Shown here: in pieces, positions 1 to 8,451 of the stretch
Layout: every line of letters begins with the position of its first letter
How positions within the stretch are numbered: the stretch's first letter is position 1
Assembly: GCA_900767835.1 (NCBI GenBank)
Contig: CAAGAO010000021.1
Span: forward strand, 1-18,690
Direction: 5' to 3'
Length of the DNA: 18,690 bases
DNA from: Clostridia bacterium
Lineage (GTDB): Bacteria; Bacillota; Clostridia; Christensenellales; UBA1242
The notes under the pieces: model-generated
Seen by the model: the letters and a program-made list of their open reading frames with translations, nothing else
What the model was told of the DNA's origin: nothing
Database searches by the model: none
Made by a program: the position numbers and the translations under genes

Positions 1-325
1 CTTCTGCATTTAGGTCATCAAAGTAAATTTTGTCAAAATTCCAAGAATCAGCGGTTCCGTCAATAAGTTTGCCTTTAGTATTATCTGTGCTATCGTAATA
101 GTTTAATGCTGGTGTTGTTGCAGGGTCTAATGCAACATTGCTTGCATTTACCGCACCAGTAATTTTGCCTAATACTCTGACCTTACAATTATGTGCAGTA
201 AAGCCGATTGTTCCACTTACATTAAGGCTAGCGGTCTTTGCTGAATATACGCCAATGGCTATTGCACAAACACACATACATAGTACGGCAATATTTAGTA
301 AAATGTTAAATTTTCTTTTTTTCAT
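1..325 (-). CDS. N-terminal part of a surface/secreted protein with SipW/TasA-like leader (runs off the window)
   Basis: Reading the minus strand from ATG at 325-323 gives 108 residues, open to the window edge, so the C-terminus is missing. The start is preceded by AAAGGG. The protein begins MKKRKFNILLNIAVLCM, followed by a hydrophobic helix (about residues 8-27) and then VYSAKTASLNVSGTIGFTAHN. This basic-hydrophobic-VYS-xxAS-xVxGxxGFTA layout matches the N-terminus of the 499-aa protein at 9935-11434, so the two are paralogs. It resembles the leader class processed by SipW-type signal peptidases of TasA/camelysin-like proteins (family knowledge; no SipW gene is in the window). Its upstream DNA is also nearly identical to that of the paralog. 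Function is not recognisable beyond an exported, probably surface-located protein. Confidence 0.8.
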   Translation of the reverse strand, partial: MKKRKFNILLNIAVLCMCVCAIAIGVYSAKTASLNVSGTIGFTAHNCKVRVLGKITGAVNASNVALDPATTPALNYYDSTDNTKGKLIDGTADSWNFDKIYFDDLNAE

Positions 326-416
326 ATTTTTACCCTTTTTTTAAATTAAAGTAAAAATTGATTTTAATATTTGCTTTGCAAAAACAAATATTTACACATT
401 TTTACTCTTTAAGCCT

Positions 417-445
417 ATTATACATTCTCCCCCCCGCGTTGTCAA
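417..445 (-). promoter_or_regulatory. Consensus sigma-A promoter with 7-G tract in the spacer
   Basis: On the minus strand TTGACA (445-440) and TATAAT (422-417) are both perfect consensus boxes separated by exactly 17 bp. Seven of the spacer bases are a run of G (435-429). It drives the partial surface-protein gene starting at 325, leaving a leader of about 85 nt. The optimal spacing predicts an ON state at this tract length. Confidence 0.8.
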
Positions 446-493
446 ATGATTTTTACAAATTGTTAAAAAAATTTTAAAATGGCAATTTTGTAC

Positions 494-537
494 AAAAATA
501 GCGGTCAGATTTTTTACAAATTTTGACCGCTATTTTT
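494..537. terminator. Inverted repeat, likely bidirectional intrinsic terminator
   Basis: AAAAATAGCGGTCA (494-507) is a perfect inverted repeat of 524-537, giving a 14-bp stem with a 16-nt AT-rich loop. T runs follow on both strands. It sits between the end of spoVD and the surface-protein promoter and would insulate that promoter from read-through. The same stem sequence recurs at 11614-11649. Confidence 0.65.
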
Positions 538-540
538 TTA

Positions 541-668
541 TAAGGCAGGAAAACCCCTCCGTTTTATAGACCCCAAAGAAATACTATTCGCATAAACAAA
601 TAAAGCAATAGTAACTTTTGAGTTTTTCTGCGTTAGCAAAATGAGTTGCGTTAGTGACAATAATAAAA
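541..668. other. Intergenic stretch between spoVD and the surface gene, with short inverted repeat
   Basis: No gene is seen here. TACTATT (582-588) pairs with AATAGTA (607-613). The stretch 630-655 carries GCGTTAG twice around CAAAATGAGTT and resembles part of the terminator hairpin at 11817-11865 (shared ATGAGTTNCGTTAG). It may be a decayed relative of that repeat. No convincing intrinsic terminator for spoVD is visible, unless the palindrome at 494-537 serves. Confidence 0.4.
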
Positions 669-2540
669 CTATTCGCATTTTAAAATTACATTGGCGTTTT
701 TGAATAGTTTTGTGCCTGCGGGTGGAAGTTGGTCGGTTACTTTACTGCCTTCGCCATCAATTTCGTATATTAGCCCTAGGTTTATTAGAGTTCTTACGGC
801 TTCGGTTAGGCTTTTGCCTATTAGGTCGGGCATTGTGATATTTTTTTCTAGTTTTTTCTCATCTTTTTCTTGATTTATTGGTGATATGTTTAAGTATTTA
901 AAAAGATTTGTGAATATTTCTTTGCCATAAGGGGCAGCGACAACACTGCCGTAGTATGCACCAGCCGATGGTTCATCTACACAAAATAAAAGCACGTATT
1001 CAGGATTTGATGCGGGATATGTTCCTATAAAACTTGAAACATATTTACCCCTATCGAGTTTCCCGTTAGAGAACTTTTGTGCTGTACCTGTTTTACCGCC
1101 GATATCGTACCCTGGGACAAAAGAATACATAGCGGTTTTATTTACTACCAGTTTCATCATATTGCATATGCTTTGTGATGTTTTCTCACTGATTAGTCTT
1201 TTGCCTTCTTGCTTTTCGTTTTGTTTTATTATTGTTGGAGATACTTTTGTGCCACCATTTACTATGCTACTTACCGCGGTTATTAATTGAAGTGGCGTTA
1301 CTGCTACCGTTTGACCAAAACCAATACGGGCAAGGTCAACAGTTTTAACCAAAGACTCTTTAAGCATAATTCCACCGCTCTCGCCCGAGATTTGCACTCC
1401 CGTTTTACTGCCGATGCCAAACTCTTTTAAATACGAATAGAATTTACTTGTCCCCATTCGTTCTGCGAGTGTCATAAATACGCAGTTACATGAGTTTGCA
1501 AAGCCTTGTGTTAGTTTTTGTGAGCCATGACCTATTGATTTCCAGCATTTGATTTTTTGACCATCTACTATTTTACTACCGCCACAATAAAAACCATCAT
1601 TTTCGCTTGTTACACCGCATTCCAATGCCGATGCGGTTGTAAGTATTTTAAATGTTGACCCCGGTTCGTAAACATCTACCACACATTTATTTTTCATTAT
1701 ATCCATTAATTGCCCGATATTATCTCTTGGCACATCATTTAAATCAAAACTAGGTTTATTGCTCATTGCCACAATCTCGCCCGTTTTGGCTTTCATTATT
1801 ATACCAGTTACACCTTTTGCCTTTTGTTCTTCGTATGCTTTTTGCATAACTTGTTCTAAAATTATTTGAATGTTGGCATCTATTGACAAAGTTATATCAT
1901 CACCTGGAGTGCTTTTCACATATGTTCTAAGAGTGTTATCAATTTCTTTGCCTTGAAGGTCACTTTGTACCATATAGTAGCCATCTATGCCAGATAGGTC
2001 ATTATTAAAATATGACTCTAACCCTGCTTGCCCAACATTATCAATTGATGTAAAGCCTAAAACTTGTGTTAAAAGGTTGCCATATGGATAATATCTTGTA
2101 ACATTTTCTGATAAAAATATGCCTTTTATATTGTTTTCTAAAATATCTTCTGCGACATCTTGTTCAACTTTCAATTTGATTAAAACTTCGCTTACACTGG
2201 AATTTGATATTTTTTCGTGTACGGTTTTATAACTCATATTTAGTTTTTTTGCCAAAAACAAAGCAACTGCGTTTAAATCTTTTATTTCTTTATATCTTGT
2301 ATACACATTATATGTGGTATAAGACACTGCAAGAGCGGCACCGTTGCTATCGTAAATTTTGCCACGCTCTGCGGTTATTGGTAAATCTCTAGTCCACTGA
2401 CTTTCCGCCTTTGCTTGCAAAGTTGTTGCGGATAAAACCTGGATATAAAATAGTCTTATAATAAGCAATAAAAAAATAAAAGATATTACGCATATGCTTG
2501 CGAATATCCTCTTTCGTAATGAATATAAATTATATTCCAT
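669..2540 (-). CDS. spoVD: SpoVD/FtsI-type class B penicillin-binding protein with PASTA domain
   Basis: Septal-type transpeptidase that cross-links peptidoglycan outside the membrane (family knowledge). From ATG at 2540 the protein has 623 residues, close to the ~645 of B. subtilis SpoVD. One membrane helix spans about residues 11-33, followed by a dimerisation region. The transpeptidase domain shows all three active-site motifs: STFK (295-298, catalytic Ser), SCN (350-352) and KTG (483-485). A single PASTA-like domain (about 567-623, beginning MPDLIGKSL) ends the protein. The frame stays open upstream to 2621, but MEYNLYSLRKR at 2540 is preferred. It follows the upstream stop by 7 bp, has GGGGGA upstream, and the longer form would put an unlikely segment before the helix. 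Its place after rsmH and an FtsL-like gene matches the dcw order. SpoVD and vegetative FtsI cannot be separated from sequence alone; the PASTA domain fits either. Confidence 0.92.
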   Translation of the reverse strand: MEYNLYSLRKRIFASICVISFIFLLLIIRLFYIQVLSATTLQAKAESQWTRDLPITAERGKIYDSNGAALAVSYTTYNVYTRYKEIKDLNAVALFLAKKLNMSYKTVHEKISNSSVSEVLIKLKVEQDVAEDILENNIKGIFLSENVTRYYPYGNLLTQVLGFTSIDNVGQAGLESYFNNDLSGIDGYYMVQSDLQGKEIDNTLRTYVKSTPGDDITLSIDANIQIILEQVMQKAYEEQKAKGVTGIIMKAKTGEIVAMSNKPSFDLNDVPRDNIGQLMDIMKNKCVVDVYEPGSTFKILTTASALECGVTSENDGFYCGGSKIVDGQKIKCWKSIGHGSQKLTQGFANSCNCVFMTLAERMGTSKFYSYLKEFGIGSKTGVQISGESGGIMLKESLVKTVDLARIGFGQTVAVTPLQLITAVSSIVNGGTKVSPTIIKQNEKQEGKRLISEKTSQSICNMMKLVVNKTAMYSFVPGYDIGGKTGTAQKFSNGKLDRGKYVSSFIGTYPASNPEYVLLFCVDEPSAGAYYGSVVAAPYGKEIFTNLFKYLNISPINQEKDEKKLEKNITMPDLIGKSLTEAVRTLINLGLIYEIDGEGSKVTDQLPPAGTKLFKNANVILKCE

Positions 2541-2547
2541 TTTCAAT

Positions 2548-3348
2548 TTATTTTCCCCCAAATAATTTTGAGAGCCAGTTACAGAATACATCAAACCAGT
2601 TAGATTCAATAGTGTATTCATTTGGTTCTATTGGTTCCTCTGGTGTGGTTTCTATGGTTTCGGTTATCATTTTTTTGATTGTAGAATCATCTTCGGGATT
2701 TTGTGATGCATCATCAAAATTTTTGATTTTTAAGACGATTTTTTCAATATCTGCCGATACTCTTTCTTGTTCTAGTGCGGTTTCGTAAATATTTGCATTT
2801 GTTCTTGCAATGTCAACCGCATTGCCGATAACCCAGCCACCAAACAAAGCAACTAATATACAATATACACCAGTAACTAGTTTTATTCTAAAAGAATAAC
2901 TTTTTTTAGGTGTTGGAGCAACATCTTTTAGTTCTTTATTTATTGCTTTTTCATCAATTTTGACTTCTGATGCCTCATCAATTAATTTTTCAAAATTGAT
3001 ATTATCTTCTTTAATTTGTTTTTCATTTTCAGTTTGAACCTGTTTTTCTACAACTGGCTCTACCTTTTGTGCTTCCACATCTTCAGTATGAGTTGATGCC
3101 TCACCTACGGTCATTGTTTGACCGAATGATTGAAGATATTTTGAACTTGGCATATTGTCAACATTTAAGTCTTTATGACGTGGCAAAATTGGTTCTTTTG
3201 GTTTTGGTTGTTTTGCTGAAAAAAGTTTTTTCTGTGCTTCAGTCATAGACTCTTCATCTCTTGAGTTTTCAGTTATAACTTTTGTTCTAACCGCTGAATC
3301 TATTTTGTTGAAATCATATTTATTACCTTTTGTTCTATCTTCAAACAT
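2548..3348 (-). CDS. FtsL/DivIC-like bitopic division protein with long cytoplasmic N-terminus
   Basis: Proposed from position between rsmH and the class B PBP, the usual ftsL slot, and from topology rather than from a sequence motif. From ATG at 3348 the protein has 266 residues: a charged, low-complexity cytoplasmic part of about 150 residues rich in Glu, Lys and Gln, one membrane helix (about 155-177), then a short external part of about 90 residues with a predicted helical stretch just after the membrane and an acidic, Pro/Glu-rich end. The frame is open to a GTG at 3420, but AAAAGGAG lies eight bases before 3348 and decides the start. Typical FtsL has about 110-120 residues with a short cytoplasmic tail, so this is unusually long. 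It ends 7 bp before spoVD and is probably cotranscribed with rsmH. The 179-bp gap to rsmH holds two small hairpins (TGTTGC/GCAACA and CACCT/AGGTG) and no gene. Confidence 0.6.
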   Translation of the reverse strand: MFEDRTKGNKYDFNKIDSAVRTKVITENSRDEESMTEAQKKLFSAKQPKPKEPILPRHKDLNVDNMPSSKYLQSFGQTMTVGEASTHTEDVEAQKVEPVVEKQVQTENEKQIKEDNINFEKLIDEASEVKIDEKAINKELKDVAPTPKKSYSFRIKLVTGVYCILVALFGGWVIGNAVDIARTNANIYETALEQERVSADIEKIVLKIKNFDDASQNPEDDSTIKKMITETIETTPEEPIEPNEYTIESNWFDVFCNWLSKLFGGK

Positions 3349-3527
3349 ATTTTTCTCCTTTTGTAATAGGTATTTTTTATTGTTGCGAAACCATTTTTTT
3401 AACATTCGACTGACAGCCACACCTTATTAGGTGCAAAAACTTATGTAATAACTAAAAATCATATATATTTCTTGCCATCAATTTATTAGTCATTAGTATT
3501 CATTTTTAATTTGTTGCATTAGCAACA

Positions 3528-4472
3528 CTATATTCTCTCTAGCACTCTTAGTTTTGCACAAGTGGAGCGGGAGTTTTCTTGTTGTTCTTCTTGTGTAGCT
3601 ATGATTGGTTTTCTGTTTACTAATTTTGCAAGAGCCTTATGTCCACAAATGCAAATTGGAGTTTTTGGCGGGCAAATACAATCTGTGCATAGTTCTCTAT
3701 AAGCATTTTTTACAATTCTATCTTCTAGGCTATGGAAAGTTAAAATTGCCATTCTTCCACCCTTTTTTAAATTTTTTGCTAGAAGCAAGATTGTTTCGTA
3801 TAGGTTTTCTAGTTCACCATTTACTTCTATTCTTATTGCTTGAAAAGTTTTTTTATCTGCACCACCGCGTTTGTATACCACTTTTGCAGGCATAGATTTT
3901 TCTATTATTTGTGAAAGTTGTAATGTTGTTTTTATTGGTGATATTTCTCTCGCTTTAATTATATTTTTTGCTATTGATTTTGCAAACTCTTCTTCGCCAT
4001 ATTCGTACAAAATTTTGCAAAGTTTTTCGTAAGAATATTCGTTTACAACATTATATGCACTAAAATTTTGATTTTTATCCATTCGCATATCAAGTGGACC
4101 ATCATAACGGAAACTAAAACCCCTTTCTGGTGTATCTATTTGATAAGAACTTACGCCTAAATCAATTAAAACACCATCTATATTGTTATACAAGTCTTCA
4201 TAATCAATTACATCTAACACTTGTTTAAAATCGGTATGATAAGATTTAAAATTTGGATAGAGTTTACTTAATCGGTTTGTGGTGTATTCTATTGCATCAG
4301 CATCTTTATCTAGCCCAATTAGTTTGCCTTTACTACTTAGTTTTTTTAGTATTTCTTCGCTATGACCACCACCACCGAGTGTGCAGTCTATGTAAATACC
4401 ATCGGGGTTAATATTTAACCCCGAAAGTACTTCATTTAACATTACTGGTTTGTGTTTAAAGTTAATTTCCAT
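3528..4472 (-). CDS. rsmH: 16S rRNA (cytosine-1402-N4)-methyltransferase RsmH
   Basis: SAM-dependent methylation of C1402 in the ribosomal P site (family knowledge). The 314-residue length is typical. Visible family signatures are HKPVMLNEVL near the N-terminus, the SAM-binding loop DCTLGGGGHS (29-38), the acidic strand GLDKDADA (about 54-61), GVLIDLGVSS, the RGFSFRYDGPLDMRMD block, and the late LTFHSLEDRIVK motif. The start is supported by AAAAAAAGGGACAA upstream. In many Bacillota rsmH follows mraZ and precedes ftsL and the PBPs. Here the downstream order is kept but mraZ is missing, and a CvpA-like gene lies upstream across a 188-bp gap. A weak promoter (TCTACA, 17 bp, TATAAA) can be read in that gap, so rsmH-ftsL-spoVD may form its own unit. 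Confidence 0.97.
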   Translation of the reverse strand: MEINFKHKPVMLNEVLSGLNINPDGIYIDCTLGGGGHSEEILKKLSSKGKLIGLDKDADAIEYTTNRLSKLYPNFKSYHTDFKQVLDVIDYEDLYNNIDGVLIDLGVSSYQIDTPERGFSFRYDGPLDMRMDKNQNFSAYNVVNEYSYEKLCKILYEYGEEEFAKSIAKNIIKAREISPIKTTLQLSQIIEKSMPAKVVYKRGGADKKTFQAIRIEVNGELENLYETILLLAKNLKKGGRMAILTFHSLEDRIVKNAYRELCTDCICPPKTPICICGHKALAKLVNRKPIIATQEEQQENSRSTCAKLRVLERI

Positions 4473-4563
4473 TTGTCCCTTTTTTTGTATAAAAGTATAT
4501 TTTTAAAAATTACAGCTTATTATTATTTGGTTTATAGTACTTTGTTTCGCTTTGTAGACACCC

Positions 4564-4649
4564 CCGAGGCATTGCTTCGCTTAAAAGCAAAGTGGCACTT
4601 TTTTTAAAAAGCGCCAAATTTTGCGTTTAGCAAAATTTCAATGCCTCGG
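4564..4649. repeat. Cloverleaf-forming palindromic element (copy A)
   Basis: The outer stem CCGAGGCATTG (4564-4574) pairs perfectly with CAATGCCTCGG (4639-4649). The interior is filled by three abutting hairpins: 4575-4592 (CTTCGCTT/AAGCAAAG, one mismatch), 4593-4616 (11 pairs with one mismatch, TT loop) and 4616-4638 (AAATTTTGC/GCAAAATTT, loop GTTTA). It lies 11 bp after the CvpA-like stop codon, in the gap before rsmH. It lacks tRNA identity elements. It could act as a transcript-end structure or be a small mobile palindrome. Confidence 0.7.
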
Positions 4650-4660
4650 AGAGCCAAAGC

Positions 4661-7600
4661 CTAAACATTAGCATTTAAGAAACTACTCCAATTAATACTA
4701 CCATTTTGTGCAAAGTTTGTATAAATTACTTCACTAGTTGTTCCATTTGTAGTTGCAATAAAATCCACTAATGCATCATATGTTGGTTTAAACACACCAT
4801 CACTCTTTTCGCCATTAGTTTGAATTGCATTTAATAGTTTTAATGAATTTGCTTTATCTTCATCACTCATATCAGCAATTTTGAAAGACATTCCTTCAAG
4901 TTTTGCTGAAACATCTAAGCACACATCTACAACCGTTTTAATATCCGTTGCTTGTAGATTTAAATCTTTAACTGCAGTTATGGTTGCAACTGACGAACCA
5001 ATTATTGAATTAACACTTTCAATAACAACATTTGCAAGTTTGTTGTTTAAAGCATTGTACGCTTTGCGAGTATAAACCATACTATCTAGAGCATCAAGCA
5101 AATTACCTAATGTTGTGCTATCAATATCGGAAAGTACTCCACCAACTGGTATTGCCTTATATGCGGATACTGCACATTCTAGTATTTCTTTAATGTAGTT
5201 ATATTTTTGTGTCATATCAGTATTGCCGTCATAACTTACAATTTCGGTTGCAAGGTCTGGTCCTACAAAATCTGCTATTTGCGAGTTTACTTTGTTTACG
5301 ATATAAACCATAACTGAATTGTATGTGTTTTTAAATGCACCATTTATTATTGTTGAATTTACTTTAAGAGCATCAATTAAAACGAACAATTGATTTGTAT
5401 CTATATTTTTAAAGTCGGCACTCTTTAGTGTTTTAACTGTATCTAATGCACAATTAAGCACTGCAATGATGTTTTGAGAATCTTGCAACACATCTACTAT
5501 ATTTGCAATCTTTGTAATTTTGTTACCTGCATCGCCAACAAAAGATTTAACATTCTCGTTAATCATATCGGCAACTTTTAATAGTAATGCGTTATAAGAA
5601 TCTTTAAATACACCATTATTTTTTGCATTAACCTCAAGTTTTGAAAGTAGAATATTTAATTTAGTTTTATCAATATTGTCTAAATTTGTTTCATTGAAGT
5701 CAATGTCTACCGCAGAAGCAATTACTTCGGTTATTTCTTTTGCTTGAACTGATAAATCAACTGCGGTTATATCGGTTATTTCTTTTATATCTTTGCCTAA
5801 ATCTTCGCCAACAAAGTCTTTTATCATCATATTAATGGTATTAACCACATTTACGGCAACTGGTTTAATTAATTTAATTTCAAAGATTGGTTGCAAAGTC
5901 ATTGCATTGGTTGAATTTATGTAATTGTATGCCTCGTTAAAGTTACCGCCATTTAACATAAATTTAATTAAACCTTTGTCACCACTTGCGGTTGGAATTA
6001 CTATTGTATTGTTAATAGTATTAATTGCTGTTTGTAAACTTGTAAGTTCGGTTTTCCAACTATAAGAAGTATCTGTTGCTATTGTGAAATCTAAATACTT
6101 ATTAAAGTCAGATTTTGAAAGGGCTTTAATCATATCGTTATACGATTTGCCTTGTGCTACTGTTGAAAATAGATTTGCATTTTTTACTTCATCTAATGCA
6201 GTACCAAGAGCGGTTAAATTGCTATCCATTATTGAATCTAAAAGAGTATCTCCTTGAAGGTCAGCAATTTTTATATCTTTAGCATAAGCAACTAATTTAT
6301 TTATTATATTTAAAATTTGTTGTCTATCTATATCAAAATTTATTGTTGAAGTGTTAAATGGTGCAATTGTGATATCCTCTCCTGCGACCAAACCATTTAG
6401 CGATGACTCAACAACTGAATGTGCAGAATCTAGACCATAACAAATTGTGTTTTTAAGTATTGAACATGAGAGTATTGGACTTAAAACTCTTGTTGCCAAA
6501 GTTACATTGCTAGAGTTTACAGTTGCTAATTCGTCAATTATTAAATCTATAGTATCGTTTTGATTCTCCGCATTCATATTTTTAAGTAATGTAATAACAT
6601 TTGACGATTTTATTTCATTTACACTTTCAGCAAGATTACCAAATTGGTCTTTAATATTAGAACCTTTTGCAAGTTCGTTAAAACTTAAGTACTTTGAATA
6701 CTCTGAATTGCTCATTGCCTCGCAAATTGATGAGAAAAGTCTTGTGTCTTTAAATATTTGCATATTGACAATAGTATCTAACTCATTGCCTACTATAATT
6801 ATCATTGGTTTTAAGTCATAATTGAATATGTTATAAAAATTTTCATTAATTGTGTTAAAATCTAATGGTTCGTAAACATCTTTGTACACTTTGTATCCAT
6901 TTGAAACAAGATTTACAAGTTCGGTAGAATTTACGCGAATATCTTTCGAGCCATCTATTGTAGGTAAAACAACTTTTGCATTTTCGTTAAATTGTATATT
7001 TTTATTCATCAAATCTTGCAAATATGATGAACCATAATTTGTTGCTTCAATTACCGCTTTTTGCAATAGGTTTGAACCTGTAATTTTACCAGCAAGATTG
7101 GTTAAAACTTCATTTTTTGGCTTGCTAGTAGTTTGCTCATTTAATAAGACATTCGCAACATTATCTATATTAAAAGGTTCGGTTTGAATCGCCTTAATAA
7201 GTCCACTTTTTGCCGATATTTCAAACACTCCTAGTACTGCTTTTACATCATCTTTTAAGTTGTAATTGCCTGCACAATAGTTATTTACTGCAGTTTGTAT
7301 ATGTAATAAATATGGCATCACATTAGCATTCTCTTTATTGCTTTCAACCAAAGAGTCGGCAACAGTTTTTAATAAATCATTACCAAAGGCTTTAACTAGT
7401 CCAGAATCAAACAAGTCATCACAAATTGTGTATAATTTGTTAAAGTCGTAATTGTTTGGATTTTCTACTATATCGTTAAATATGGCATTTATATCACTTG
7501 TGCCAAGTGTTGCACTTGCCTCGGTTGCAAAATCAACAAACTCGTCATACACTTTTACTAAAGTTCTAATTTCTTGCCCTAGTTTTATTGTTTGTCCATT

Positions 7601-8425
7601 AATATTTGTTCTTGCAATCAAGTTAAGTGAAAAATCAGACATATTCCCAATTTTGCCAACTTTTGCCAAAATTGAATTATCTAAAGCACCAGCATATGAG
7701 TAAAATTCTGGTGGAAGATTCTCTTTTAAAAGGTCTTTTGCGGGTTTTAATTCAAAGGTTGTGCCACCTTCACTGGCGGTAAGAACTATCGTTTCACTAC
7801 TTGTATTGTATTCGGTTATAACATCAGCAGAGGCAGTGTTTGTGCCTGCAACTTCATTTACAATATTAACAACACCTATTATTGGCATAAACAATACAAA
7901 ACAAAGCAAAAGTCCATGAACAAGACCAATAAGACCGCCAAGCAAACGGTATTTTTTAGGTTTTATCGTCTTTTTGGTCATTTGTGGTGCATCATTGACA
8001 ATTTGTACTTCCTCAACAACTTTTTTGTCATTTTTACCAAAAATTACCTTGTAGATTATTGCTCCAATTATTTTAAATATAGCACCAAGTACTAAAATTA
8101 AAACAGTGCATACTACAATGCTCACAATAGCAACTGGAATTCCTTTAATTAGTTGTTGCATTGTTGGGTTAGATGCTATAGACTCGCCAAATATTGAGTT
8201 TATTGCGTCTATTATTTGCAATTCTAGACTTTTCCCACCAAAGTTCCATGAAAGTACCCATTGAGATATTGGAGCAGACAAGAAAATAACAACAACCATT
8301 GTTATTATGAACGAACATAAACTGCTTGTTGCTTTTTTTACTCCCTTTAAGCCGAATAAAAAGCCTAATGCTAAAATGGCTATAAATACTATATTTAGTA
8401 TTAAAGTCAAAAGTTCTGGTTTCAT
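4661..8425 (-). CDS. Giant CvpA-like membrane protein with ~1050-residue repetitive extracytoplasmic region
   Basis: The 1254-residue protein opens with a CvpA-like membrane module: helices at about residues 8-28, 36-58, 97-120 and 160-190, with a short Lys-rich cytoplasmic loop (about 130-158) before the last helix. CvpA-family proteins are usually 160-220 residues, so the remaining ~1050 residues are an extension, probably outside the membrane. That region is helical-looking, rich in Asn, Asp, Thr and Ser, and has few aromatic residues. Its C-terminal third carries tandem units of about 90 residues. The phrase FVG recurs at 871-873, 962-964 and 1053-1055 (IIG at 1141-1143), preceded by GVFKDSYNAL (938), GAFKNTYNSV (1029), TRKAYNAL (1119) and GVFKPTYDAL (1210). 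The start has AAAAGGAAG upstream. It follows the metallophosphoesterase by 26 bp. Function is unknown; the envelope and division neighbourhood suggests a cell-wall-facing scaffold or adhesin (inference). Confidence 0.85.
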   Translation of the reverse strand: MKPELLTLILNIVFIAILALGFLFGLKGVKKATSSLCSFIITMVVVIFLSAPISQWVLSWNFGGKSLELQIIDAINSIFGESIASNPTMQQLIKGIPVAIVSIVVCTVLILVLGAIFKIIGAIIYKVIFGKNDKKVVEEVQIVNDAPQMTKKTIKPKKYRLLGGLIGLVHGLLLCFVLFMPIIGVVNIVNEVAGTNTASADVITEYNTSSETIVLTASEGGTTFELKPAKDLLKENLPPEFYSYAGALDNSILAKVGKIGNMSDFSLNLIARTNINGQTIKLGQEIRTLVKVYDEFVDFATEASATLGTSDINAIFNDIVENPNNYDFNKLYTICDDLFDSGLVKAFGNDLLKTVADSLVESNKENANVMPYLLHIQTAVNNYCAGNYNLKDDVKAVLGVFEISAKSGLIKAIQTEPFNIDNVANVLLNEQTTSKPKNEVLTNLAGKITGSNLLQKAVIEATNYGSSYLQDLMNKNIQFNENAKVVLPTIDGSKDIRVNSTELVNLVSNGYKVYKDVYEPLDFNTINENFYNIFNYDLKPMIIIVGNELDTIVNMQIFKDTRLFSSICEAMSNSEYSKYLSFNELAKGSNIKDQFGNLAESVNEIKSSNVITLLKNMNAENQNDTIDLIIDELATVNSSNVTLATRVLSPILSCSILKNTICYGLDSAHSVVESSLNGLVAGEDITIAPFNTSTINFDIDRQQILNIINKLVAYAKDIKIADLQGDTLLDSIMDSNLTALGTALDEVKNANLFSTVAQGKSYNDMIKALSKSDFNKYLDFTIATDTSYSWKTELTSLQTAINTINNTIVIPTASGDKGLIKFMLNGGNFNEAYNYINSTNAMTLQPIFEIKLIKPVAVNVVNTINMMIKDFVGEDLGKDIKEITDITAVDLSVQAKEITEVIASAVDIDFNETNLDNIDKTKLNILLSKLEVNAKNNGVFKDSYNALLLKVADMINENVKSFVGDAGNKITKIANIVDVLQDSQNIIAVLNCALDTVKTLKSADFKNIDTNQLFVLIDALKVNSTIINGAFKNTYNSVMVYIVNKVNSQIADFVGPDLATEIVSYDGNTDMTQKYNYIKEILECAVSAYKAIPVGGVLSDIDSTTLGNLLDALDSMVYTRKAYNALNNKLANVVIESVNSIIGSSVATITAVKDLNLQATDIKTVVDVCLDVSAKLEGMSFKIADMSDEDKANSLKLLNAIQTNGEKSDGVFKPTYDALVDFIATTNGTTSEVIYTNFAQNGSINWSSFLNANV

Positions 8426-8451
8426 AAAATTCTTCCTTTTAAAACCTAAAT

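Larger units (their letters stand above)
399..538 (-). repeat. Upstream cassette copy 1: terminator palindrome plus G-tract promoter
   Basis: This noncoding block matches 11518-11649. The core 436-507 aligns with 11553-11624 with a single substitution (position 448). Both copies lie just upstream of paralogous surface-protein genes in the same orientation. The block holds, in transcription order, an inverted repeat, an AT-rich conserved stretch, a -35 box, a G tract and a -10 box. The 5' leaders between the -10 box and the start codons differ, so similarity is confined to the cassette. Confidence 0.85.

Noticed and set aside
138..344. Plus-strand 68-codon open frame
   Set aside because: It is the antisense shadow of the N-terminal part of the surface-protein gene on the minus strand, whose leader matches the paralog at 9935-11434.
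2541..2621. Longer N-terminus for spoVD starting at 2621
   Set aside because: It would overlap the FtsL-like gene by about 74 bases and place a non-conserved segment before the membrane helix. A good site exists at 2540.
3349..3420. GTG-initiated extension of the FtsL-like protein
   Set aside because: A strong AAAAGGAG sits right before ATG 3348; the extension has no comparable site.
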